Both the position numbers and the translations under genes were made by a program. Of a stretch of 7,104 nucleotides of DNA, positions 1 to 5,758 are shown piece by piece (position 1 is the first letter of the stretch; each line of letters begins with the position of its first letter). Source of the DNA: CAYFMS01 sp964462325 (lineage in GTDB: Bacteria > Patescibacteriota > Patescibacteriia > UBA9934). The stretch lies in the NCBI GenBank assembly GCA_964462325.1, contig CAYWYQ010000035.1, positions 1-7,104 on the forward strand, written 5' to 3'. The notes beneath the pieces were generated by a model. The model was not told where the DNA came from. It was given only the letters and a program-made list of their open reading frames with translations, and did no database searches.

Positions 1-14
1 GCACTCATCGTATA

Positions 15-54
15 AAGGTTCAACCTTTTTGAACTGCGAACAAGGTTTAACCTT
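15..54. repeat. Pair of 13-base palindromes AAGGTTNAACCTT
   Basis: Two odd-length perfect palindromes lie at 15-27 (AAGGTTCAACCTT) and 42-54 (AAGGTTTAACCTT), 27 bases apart start to start. Only the centre base differs. They share the AAGGT...ACCTT frame of the AGGTCGGACCTT copies further right, so they look like a diverged subgroup of the same family. No gene covers them. They could be protein-binding sites or remnants of a hairpin repeat; the sequence does not decide. Confidence 0.6.
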
Positions 55-97
55 TTATCTTCAAACTTCATCCCGTTTTCTGCGCGGACAAGGATTC

Positions 98-201
98 GTT
101 GCTGAAAGAGAGGTCCGACTTCAATCAGTGGAGCTGATTCAGTCGGTACCTCAGATCGGAAAGCGAAAGGTCCGTACCTCGAACTCCGAGGTCGGACCTT
201 G
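98..201 (+). repeat. Long hairpin repeat, copy 1 (about 100 bases)
   Basis: This copy matches positions 4531-4635 over about 100 bases, nearly identical over the first 60 and looser after. The core 110-152 folds into a hairpin of about 17 pairs in three blocks: 110-114 with 148-152, 115-120 with 141-146, and 123-128 with 134-139, with loop 129-133. Small bulges separate the blocks. Downstream it includes an AGGTCCGTACCT unit (169-180) and an AGGTCGGACCTT unit (189-200), which are shorter palindromes of the same type. There is no open reading frame with recognisable protein features, so it is a non-autonomous intergenic repeat, perhaps MITE-like or REP-like. Confidence 0.7.
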
Positions 202-335
202 GTGTGGACAAGTAGGTCGGACCTTGTTTCCTTGTATGTAGCATTTTTTTCTTAAAATATCTGTATTTATTGATCTTTCGATTTCTGGTAAGACCCAAAT
301 GTGGATAAGTAGGTCGGACCTTGAGGTCGGACCTT
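189..335 (+). repeat. Four identical AGGTCGGACCTT near-palindromes
   Basis: Identical 12-mers occur at 189-200, 214-225, 311-322 and 324-335, all in the same orientation. Each is a palindrome around a central G (AGGTC G GACCT). The second and third copies also share the preceding bases GTGGAYAAGT, so a unit of about 25 bases was duplicated (202-226 and 299-323). The fourth is in near-tandem with the third and ends directly before the antiporter promoter. The spacer at about 236-298 shows nothing recognisable. Confidence 0.75.
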
Positions 336-364
336 GAAGAAAATGTACCAATATCCTCTATAAT
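334..364 (+). promoter_or_regulatory. Promoter of the antiporter gene, probably leaderless
   Basis: A perfect TATAAT box lies at 359-364, only six bases before the ATG at 371, so transcription would start at or next to the start codon. A weak -35 match, TTGAAG at 334-339, overlaps the end of the last AGGTCGGACCTT palindrome with a long 19-base spacer. There is no Shine-Dalgarno sequence in front of the ATG, which fits a leaderless transcript. The -10 box is convincing; the -35 is not. Confidence 0.6.
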
Positions 365-370
365 ACAGAT

Positions 371-1360
371 ATGCTTACAACAATTATTACATTAGTGGCG
401 GGGATAATGCTTTTGGTAAAAGGTGCGGATTATCTTGTCGATGGCGCGGTTGATATTGCAAAGAAATTTGGAATCTCGACGCTTGTAATTGGTTTGACGA
501 TTATTGCATTTGGAACATCGGCTCCGGAACTATCTGTTAATGTACTGGCGGCAATAAAAGGGAATGCATCAATTGCGCTTGGAAATATAAATGGCTCAAA
601 TATTGCGAATATCCTGCTTGTATTGGGTGCTTCTGCTCTTATTTCACATATTCCGGTGCGCAGTCAAACAGTAGTAAAAGAGGTTCCATTTATGCTTCTT
701 GCAGGGCTTATGATGGTTATTTTCCTTCTAGATCCTTTGCTGGAAGGGGCAGAATTTTATGAATTATCACGTATTGAAGGAATTGCATTTCTTGGTTTTT
801 TTGCTATTTTCATGTATTACCTTTTCCTGACGGTACGGCTTGGTAATGGAAAGAAACAAAAAAAGGAGAAGAGCAAAAGAAAGTGGTGGATTGCAATTGG
901 GATGGTAATCATGGGGCTTCTAGGGCTTGTGATTGGTGCAAAATTTACGGTGGATGGTGCGACATCTCTCGCATTTTCACTTGGTATCTCAGAGGGTCTT
1001 GTGGCAATTTCGATCATTGCGCTTGGAACATCGCTTCCTGAATTGGTGACGGCACTTATTGCAGCGAAGAAGGGCGAAATGGATCTGGCTGTTGGAGGAA
1101 TTGTCGGATCGAATATCTTTAATATCCTCATGGTTGTTGGTGTAACAGCAACCGTTAGCAATCAAACATTAAGAGTAGATGAATATACGGTCATTGATTC
1201 GGTTTTTGCACTTATTGCAATGTTCATACTCTTTATTGCAATCTTTTTTGATTATAAGAACACAGAAAAAGAAAAATATTCAGAAATATCGCGTATTGAA
1301 GGTGTTGTATTTGTCCTGTTATACATTGCCTACATTGCCTACATTATCGTTCGGGGGTAA
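371..1360 (+). CDS. Calcium/sodium antiporter family protein (YrbG/CaCA type)
   Basis: This is an integral inner-membrane cation exchanger of the Ca2+:cation antiporter superfamily; family members exchange Ca2+ for Na+ or H+. The 329-residue length is usual for prokaryotic members. The protein shows the internal duplication of the family: an alpha-1 repeat with GTSAPEL (48-54) and GNINGSN (71-77), and an alpha-2 repeat with GTSLPEL (219-225) and GGIVGSN (242-248). Both conserved acidic residues, E53 and E224, are present. About ten hydrophobic helices are visible, the two halves joined by a strongly basic loop at about 155-173 that should face the cytoplasm. In alpha-2, the asparagine found in alpha-1 (N72) is a glycine (G243). 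Near the C-terminus a 9-base tandem repeat gives YIAYIAYII. The start is set by the TATAAT box just upstream. dnaG begins nine bases after the stop, so the two are probably co-transcribed. The transported ion cannot be told from sequence alone. Confidence 0.93.
   Translation: MLTTIITLVAGIMLLVKGADYLVDGAVDIAKKFGISTLVIGLTIIAFGTSAPELSVNVLAAIKGNASIALGNINGSNIANILLVLGASALISHIPVRSQTVVKEVPFMLLAGLMMVIFLLDPLLEGAEFYELSRIEGIAFLGFFAIFMYYLFLTVRLGNGKKQKKEKSKRKWWIAIGMVIMGLLGLVIGAKFTVDGATSLAFSLGISEGLVAISIIALGTSLPELVTALIAAKKGEMDLAVGGIVGSNIFNILMVVGVTATVSNQTLRVDEYTVIDSVFALIAMFILFIAIFFDYKNTEKEKYSEISRIEGVVFVLLYIAYIAYIIVRG
1322..1348 (+). repeat. Triple 9-base tandem repeat inside the antiporter gene
   Basis: TACATTGCC occurs twice in tandem (1322-1330, 1331-1339), followed by the diverged third unit TACATTATC (1340-1348). 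The unit is in frame and codes Tyr-Ile-Ala in the last membrane helix. Gain or loss of a unit by slippage would shorten or lengthen the final helix without a frameshift. Confidence 0.8.
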
Positions 1361-1369
1361 TCTGGCAAC

Positions 1370-3172
1370 ATGGAAGCTAAAGACGAAATTAAGGCGCGAC
1401 TCGATGTTGCGGAAATTGTTGGGGAGTTTATTGAATTAAAGCCGTCTGGAACGGCTGGATTTAAAGCAGTATGTCCATTTCATCAAGAAAAAACTCCCTC
1501 TTTACATGTTTCAAAAGAAAAGCAGATTTGGCATTGTTTCGGTTGTCACAAGGGAGGTGATATTTTTACATTTGTCATGGAAATGGAAGGAGTTGATTTT
1601 ATAGATGCACTGAAACAACTTGCAAAAAAAGCGGGAGTGACATTGCCTGAAATGCATGCAAGCAAAAAGAAAAATACAGAAAATAAGTTAAGTTCGGACT
1701 TACAAGAGTTGGCAACCAAGTTCTATGAAGCAATTCTATGGAAGTCGGAATCAGCAAAAATTGCTCGTGATTATCTTGAAAAGCGTGGTATAAATAATGA
1801 ACTCGCCAAAAAGTTTCGATTAGGATATGCACCGGATGCATGGGATGGGTTTATTACATTTGCAAAACAACGGGGGATTTTTCCAGAACGTTTAGTGAAA
1901 TCTGGACTCGCGAAAAATCGTAGAAGCGGCACAGGTGCTATTGATCAATTTCGAGCGCGAATCATGATTCCTATCTGTGATCGACATGGAAATGTCGCAG
2001 GGTTTACGGGGAGAATTTTACAAGATCAGGAGCATGCACCTAAATACCTCAACTCTCCGGAATCGCCACTCTTTCAAAAAAGAGAGCTATTATATGGTTT
2101 ACATTTAGCAAAAACAGCAATAAGAATACAGGACAGTGTAATTATCGTTGAGGGAAATTTGGATGTCATTGCTTCACATAAGGCTGGGGTCGAACATGTT
2201 GTTGCAAGTTCTGGTACGGCACTCACAGAAATGCAAATACGACAACTCAAAAAACTCACACAGAATTTGATTTTTGCATTTGATGCAGATAATGCTGGTT
2301 TTAAAGCGGCAAAACGCGGAATCGCTATTGCGACTTCGCTTGGTATGCAGGTTTCTGTAATTGAAATGCCTGATTCCCTTGGTTCTGATCCAGATGATAT
2401 AGTACAAAAAGATCCAGAGGCATGGGTTACTCTTTCTAAAACGACGCTCAAAATCATGGAATTTTATTTCAATCGAGCGATGAAGCAGTATGATACAACG
2501 ACGGTTGATGGGAAAAAAGCGATGGCGAATTTTATTATTACGGAATTGAGGCTTGTCGATGATATCGTCGAGGTTGAACACTGGTTGCAGAAATTGTCAG
2601 ATATCATTCACGTGAAAACAGATCTCTTACGCTCTGCTCTGCAAGGAAAGAAACCTAGACGACAAAATACGAAAAAAGTAGAGGAGAACAGCATGGCTCA
2701 AAAGCGCCTTACGAAAGAGGAATTGGCAGGATCGGTTCTTGTAGGTCTTGCGATTGTGTTTGAGGATATGCAAAAACAGATTTTTACTGCTGAAATTACA
2801 TCTGAACAGATGCCAAAACCTTGGGGAGAGATTTACAAAAAACTCAAAACAGCATATACTGCTGACGAACATACTGACCCATCGCAAAAAAATAAAATAT
2901 TACGTGATTACGATCAATTAATTGATTATATCGGTACAAAATACGCAGAGCATATCCAATCAGCCATTATGCGTGCGGAGCAGGTTATCGAAGGAAATGA
3001 TCACGATCAAGTGCGACAAGAGGTTAATCAGTATATCGATGTACTAACATTAGCCGATTCTACAAAGAAGAGGCAATTACTCGAAGCAGCGATTCGGGAA
3101 ACAGAACAATCTGGTGATACACAAAAACTTCAGTCACTACTGAAAGAGTATCAGGATTTATTACGTTCCTAA
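1370..3172 (+). CDS. dnaG: DNA primase
   Basis: This primase synthesises the RNA primers for Okazaki fragments at the replication fork and is recruited by the replicative helicase DnaB. The 600-residue length is standard. The N-terminal zinc-binding domain has the ligands C35, H38, C56 and C59. The catalytic core follows, with the TOPRIM motifs EGNLD (E261-D265; the usual form is EGYMD) and FDADNAG (acidic residues D305 and D307). A basic, polar linker at about 425-448 leads to a helical C-terminal domain (about 448-600) typical of the helicase-binding part. The start is supported by the family N-terminus (EIKARLDVAEIVGEFIELK). A G-run at 1353-1357 is the only ribosome-binding candidate, 12 bases from the ATG, which is long. 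The gene lies nine bases after the antiporter and 48 bases before rpoD. It contains a strong internal in-frame start (see 2681-2695). Confidence 0.98.
   Translation: MEAKDEIKARLDVAEIVGEFIELKPSGTAGFKAVCPFHQEKTPSLHVSKEKQIWHCFGCHKGGDIFTFVMEMEGVDFIDALKQLAKKAGVTLPEMHASKKKNTENKLSSDLQELATKFYEAILWKSESAKIARDYLEKRGINNELAKKFRLGYAPDAWDGFITFAKQRGIFPERLVKSGLAKNRRSGTGAIDQFRARIMIPICDRHGNVAGFTGRILQDQEHAPKYLNSPESPLFQKRELLYGLHLAKTAIRIQDSVIIVEGNLDVIASHKAGVEHVVASSGTALTEMQIRQLKKLTQNLIFAFDADNAGFKAAKRGIAIATSLGMQVSVIEMPDSLGSDPDDIVQKDPEAWVTLSKTTLKIMEFYFNRAMKQYDTTTVDGKKAMANFIITELRLVDDIVEVEHWLQKLSDIIHVKTDLLRSALQGKKPRRQNTKKVEENSMAQKRLTKEELAGSVLVGLAIVFEDMQKQIFTAEITSEQMPKPWGEIYKKLKTAYTADEHTDPSQKNKILRDYDQLIDYIGTKYAEHIQSAIMRAEQVIEGNDHDQVRQEVNQYIDVLTLADSTKKRQLLEAAIRETEQSGDTQKLQSLLKEYQDLLRS
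2681..2695 (+). promoter_or_regulatory. Possible internal ribosome binding site and ATG inside dnaG
   Basis: GAGGAG at 2681-2686 is followed by a six-base spacer and an in-frame ATG at 2693 (Met442). This is a better Shine-Dalgarno arrangement than any of the rightward genes has at its own start. Starting here would give a 159-residue protein consisting of the helicase-binding C-terminal domain, because the site falls in the linker between the catalytic core and that domain. The GAGGAG encodes Glu-Glu (438-439), so chance is a real alternative. Confidence 0.4.
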
Positions 3173-3196
3173 ATACTGTTTAATTACTCAAAATAG

Positions 3197-3206
3197 CGCA
3201 TATGCG
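3197..3206. repeat. 10-base perfect palindrome between dnaG and rpoD
   Basis: CGCATATGCG is a perfect inverted repeat without a loop, lying 14 bases before the rpoD start in the 48-base gap. It could be a dimeric regulator site or chance. No convincing -35/-10 pair is visible in the gap, so rpoD is probably read from upstream. Confidence 0.3.
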
Positions 3207-3220
3207 TGTTTTAGGTTTTT

Positions 3221-4402
3221 ATGCCAGCAAAAAAAACAAAGAAAATTTCAAAAAAATCTACAAAGGATGTTGTTGAGAAAGCAAAGGTTAGAAAAGTACG
3301 ATATAAGCGTTCTACACCTCCAGAAATGCATGTTCTAGATCGTCTTATTGATCGGGGGATGTCGCGTGGATTTTTAACAGAAAACGAGGTACTATTTGCA
3401 TTTGGTGAGGTGGAGGATCATTTAAACGCACTTGAGGATTTCTTGGATATTGTAGAGGCGAAAGGATTGCATTTTATTGAAATGAAAGAAGGATTCCTTG
3501 GTACTTCTGGAACAAAGGAGTCGATTTACGAGAAGATTCGAGTGAAAATTGATGCGGGAAAGATCGATTTTTCTGAAGTAACGCACGATCCCATCCAAAT
3601 GTACTTGCGTGAAATCGGTAAAATACCATTATTGACAGCAGAAGAAGAGGTTGCGCTCGCAAAACGGAAAGAACGAAATGATAAAGAAGCAGAGCAGCGA
3701 TTGATTGAAGCAAACTTGCGTCTTGTTGTTTCTATCGCGAAGAAATTCGTTGGCAAAACACTTTCATTGCTCGATTTAATACAAGAGGGGAATGTAGGAT
3801 TATTTCGAGCAGTGAAAAAATTCGAATACCGAAAAGGATATAAATTTTCCACGTATGCAACTTGGTGGATTCGACAAGCAATTACTCGTGCACTTGCCGA
3901 TCAGTCTCGAACGATTCGTATTCCGGTTCATATGGTGGAAACGATCAATAAATTTAAACAGATTGAACGACGTTTGATTCAAGATTTAGGACGTGAACCA
4001 CTTGCGGAAGAAATGTCTGCCGAAATGGACTTGCCGATTGAAAAAGTAAGGCATATCAAGAAGATTTCACAAGAAACAGTTTCATTGACGGCATCAGTAG
4101 GGGATGACGATGAAGATTCAAAGTTGGAAGATTTTATCGAAGATACAAAGACACTCTCTCCTTCGAAACAAGCTGCACGTGAATTATTGAAGGATTATGT
4201 ACATGATGCGATGAGAGATTTAACCCCACGTGAACAAAAAATTCTTGAAATGCGATTTGGGTTAACAGATGGTGTAAGTCATACACTCGAGGAAGTTGGA
4301 CGAGAGTTTGACGTGACACGTGAACGTATCAGGCAGATCGAGGCGAAAGCACTTGAAAAGATTCAACAAAAGGAAATCATTCACAAATTAAGAGATTATT
4401 AA
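3221..4402 (+). CDS. rpoD: Primary RNA polymerase sigma factor (sigma-70, RpoD/SigA)
   Basis: This is the housekeeping sigma factor, which directs RNA polymerase to -35/-10 promoters. The 393-residue protein has a lysine-rich tail (1-30), then a region 1.1-like helical domain (about 38-92). Region 1.2 starts at DPIQMYLREIG (123-133). Region 2 contains DLIQEGN and the -10-recognising TYATWWIRQAI segment (211-221). Region 3 covers about 234-305 and has an acidic stretch DDDEDSKLEDFIED near its end. Region 4.2 has the -35 helix-turn-helix TRERIRQIEAKAL (366-378). There is no large insert between regions 1.2 and 2.1, unlike proteobacterial RpoD. The usual GRG sequence before LDLIQEGN is replaced by GKTLSL (178-183). 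A short AGG five bases before the ATG is a weak ribosome site. The gene follows dnaG as in the macromolecular synthesis operon and ends in a strong terminator. The TATAAT boxes found in this window fit a standard sigma-70. Confidence 0.98.
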   Translation: MPAKKTKKISKKSTKDVVEKAKVRKVRYKRSTPPEMHVLDRLIDRGMSRGFLTENEVLFAFGEVEDHLNALEDFLDIVEAKGLHFIEMKEGFLGTSGTKESIYEKIRVKIDAGKIDFSEVTHDPIQMYLREIGKIPLLTAEEEVALAKRKERNDKEAEQRLIEANLRLVVSIAKKFVGKTLSLLDLIQEGNVGLFRAVKKFEYRKGYKFSTYATWWIRQAITRALADQSRTIRIPVHMVETINKFKQIERRLIQDLGREPLAEEMSAEMDLPIEKVRHIKKISQETVSLTASVGDDDEDSKLEDFIEDTKTLSPSKQAARELLKDYVHDAMRDLTPREQKILEMRFGLTDGVSHTLEEVGREFDVTRERIRQIEAKALEKIQQKEIIHKLRDY

Positions 4403-4425
4403 AAAACGCCCTTGGGCGTTTTTTT
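4401..4425 (+). terminator. Intrinsic terminator after rpoD
   Basis: A stem ACGCC/GGCGT with loop CTTG (4406-4419) is followed by an unbroken T-run to 4425 and preceded by an A-run that overlaps the rpoD stop codon. The A and T runs can extend the stem. It closes the rightward antiporter-dnaG-rpoD unit. Confidence 0.93.
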
Positions 4426-4476
4426 GTTTAGCTTTCAGCGATTAGTCACTTCGCTTTTAGCGCACGTAGCTTATCG

Positions 4477-4510
4477 AGAGGTCGGTACCTCTGAAAGAGG
4501 TCTGTACCTT
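4477..4510. repeat. Two short AGGTCNGTACCT hairpins
   Basis: AGAGGT and ACCTCT (4477-4482, 4487-4492) pair around the loop CGGT. Directly after lies AGGTCTGTACCT at 4498-4509. Both are the GTAC-centred form of the palindrome family seen at 169-180, and both sit just before copy 2 of the long hairpin repeat. Confidence 0.6.
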
Positions 4511-4530
4511 AAAACGTATCGGACGGTTTT

Positions 4531-4635
4531 GTTGCTGAAAGAGAGGTCCGACTCTAATCAGCGAGCTGATTCAGTCGGTACCTCAGATTGGTTGCTCTCG
4601 AAAGGTCAGTACTTCAAGCGGGAGGTCGGATATTG
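4531..4635 (+). repeat. Long hairpin repeat, copy 2
   Basis: This copy matches 98-201 in the same orientation: the first 60 bases differ at only a few places, and both copies continue with an AGGTCNGTACYT unit (4603-4614 here) and a GAGGTCGGA unit (4622-4630). The hairpin arms (AGGTCCGACT and AATCAG left; CTGATT and AGTCGGTACCTC right) are kept, while the differences fall mainly in the loop and linker. This suggests that the folded form matters or that the copies are recent. The copies bracket the antiporter-dnaG-rpoD block as direct repeats about 4.4 kb apart. Confidence 0.7.
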
Positions 4636-4691
4636 AACATTGTAAGTAGGGAGTAGAGTGTAGCTTTTAGCAACTTAGCTATTTGCGCACA

Positions 4692-4717
4692 CCGTCATTC
4701 CGGCCACCGAGCCGGAA
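4692..4717. repeat. GTCATTCC hairpin repeat, copy A
   Basis: GTCATTCC starts at 4694. Arms TTCCGGC (4698-4704) and GCCGGAA (4711-4717) form a seven-pair stem with a six-base loop. The form GTCATTCC-loop-GGAAyCT resembles the widespread intergenic GTCATTCC...GGAAT repeats of many bacteria. There is no T-run, so it is not a standard terminator. Confidence 0.7.
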
Positions 4718-4782
4718 CCTCCTGAGTTAGCAGGTTGGCATTTAGCTCATTAGCGATTTAGCCTCTCAGCCCTTAACGCACT

Positions 4783-4810
4783 CTGTCATTCCAGACTCGC
4801 TCTGGAATCT
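4783..4810. repeat. GTCATTCC hairpin repeat, copy B
   Basis: Arms TTCCAGA (4789-4795) and TCTGGAA (4801-4807) form a seven-pair stem with loop CTCGC. Against copy A, three positions of the left arm differ (GGC against AGA); two of these are real changes and both are matched in the right arm, so pairing is kept. The hairpin lies 14 bases past the stop of the leftward GTPase gene and could define or protect that transcript's 3' end. Confidence 0.7.
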
Positions 4811-4821
4811 ATGTTGTTCGC

Positions 4822-5757
4822 TCAAGTAACTGTGTTCTTGAATGATTCTTCAAATGTTTTCTTCTCTATATCCTTTCCAATCAGGACTACTTCACTGATA
4901 CGTTTTTCTCCTTGCTTCCATGGACGGTCTTTTGTATTAGAAAAGTGCATGTGTAGGCCCTGAAAAACAAAGCGTTCATCCATACCGCTAATATTTAGTA
5001 TCCCTTTATATCGCAACAATTTTTCGCCGTTTAAAATAATATGTTCCGCTATCCACCGTGTTACTCTTTCAAGTGAAAGTGGTTTTTCTTCTGAAAGAAC
5101 AAAAGTAATCAATTCATCATCATGTTCATGATGTGTATGCTCTTTTTTATAATCTGATCTAATTTCAGGAACAGTAGCAGGGGACAGAATTTCGGAAATA
5201 TTAATCTTCGAGTAATTTGTACAAATAATGTGTACAAAAGGGTTGATGCGTTTAAGAATGTCTTTGATTGTATCTAATTCTGTAACGAGCTCTGTTTTAT
5301 TTAAAATAATTGTATCAGCAAGTGCAATCTGTGACTTTGCTTCCGGAGTGTGCGCTATTTGTTCGTGAATATGATATGCATCGATCAATGTAACGACTTG
5401 CTCAACCCTATAGATATTATTCAACCCTCTTTTTGTTGTAAATGATTCTATGAGTGGGGCAGGGTTTGCGAGTCCGGTTGTTTCAATAATCACACGGTCA
5501 TACTTTTGATTCTTATTATCAGCGAGTTTTGTAAGTACTTTAACAACATCACTTTTTACGGCGCAACAGATAGATCCTGTCGCAAGTTCAATAACCTCTT
5601 CATCTGATCGTAGTAGCAATTTGTCATCGATACTTATGTCACCAAATTCGTTTACAATGATAGCGATCTTTTCTTTTGAATCATTTAATATATTGTTTAA
5701 CAATGTTGTCTTTCCTGCACCAAGAAATCCGGTGATAATCGTAACAGGTATTTTCAT
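4822..5757 (-). CDS. G3E-family GTPase, CobW/COG0523 (putative metallochaperone)
   Basis: This is a P-loop GTPase of the CobW/YjiA/ZNG1 family, whose members deliver metals, often zinc or cobalt, to target proteins in the cytoplasm. Walker A is GFLGAGKTT (10-18), the switch/Walker B region is ETTGLANP (92-99), and the guanine-specificity motif is NKTE (153-156; usual form NKxD). The family's metal-binding CxCC motif appears as SICC (62-65): C64 and C65 are present but the first cysteine is a serine (codon TCT, one base from Cys TGT). A short histidine-rich linker HTHHEHDDE (207-215) leads to the CobW C-terminal domain (about 216-311). Total length 311 residues. The start lies one base after the stop of the PH-like gene, with no strong ribosome site, so translation is probably coupled. 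Family assignment is firm; the metal and client are unknown. Confidence 0.93.
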   Translation of the reverse strand: MKIPVTIITGFLGAGKTTLLNNILNDSKEKIAIIVNEFGDISIDDKLLLRSDEEVIELATGSICCAVKSDVVKVLTKLADNKNQKYDRVIIETTGLANPAPLIESFTTKRGLNNIYRVEQVVTLIDAYHIHEQIAHTPEAKSQIALADTIILNKTELVTELDTIKDILKRINPFVHIICTNYSKINISEILSPATVPEIRSDYKKEHTHHEHDDELITFVLSEEKPLSLERVTRWIAEHIILNGEKLLRYKGILNISGMDERFVFQGLHMHFSNTKDRPWKQGEKRISEVVLIGKDIEKKTFEESFKNTVT

Positions 5758-5758
5758 A

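Larger units (their letters stand above)
4427..4781 (+). repeat. Three blocks of degenerate TTAGC octamers
   Basis: Within this 355-base stretch without genes, three blocks read as loosely eight-base repeats built on TTAGC: about 4427-4465, 4659-4690 and 4740-4781. Each ends in GCAC (GCGCAC, GCGCAC, ACGCAC) and is followed by a hairpin-forming repeat. The clearest is the third block, with TTTAGCTC, ATTAGCGA, TTTAGCCT and CTCAGCCC in succession. The blocks alternate with the hairpin repeats listed separately. No open reading frame here resembles a protein. Confidence 0.5.

Noticed and set aside
29..241. Possible 70-residue ORF on the plus strand at the left edge
   Set aside because: It runs through the palindromic repeats, its residues follow those repeats, it has no ribosome site and shows no protein-like domain.
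15..335. CRISPR array
   Set aside because: The repeat units are only 12-13 bases, spacing is irregular (from 1 to over 80 bases), there are no uniform spacers and no cas genes.
4412..4636. Possible 74-residue ORF after rpoD
   Set aside because: It starts inside the rpoD terminator and runs through the hairpin repeats, so it is a by-product of repeat sequence.
4789..4807. Intrinsic terminator for the GTPase gene
   Set aside because: The hairpin is sound but is not followed by a T-run on the minus strand, so it is listed as a repeat only.
4822..4824. UGA recoded as glycine, as in some Candidate Phyla Radiation lineages
   Set aside because: None of the genes needs a UGA read as an amino acid; all core proteins are full length with standard decoding, and UGA ends the GTPase at the expected family length.
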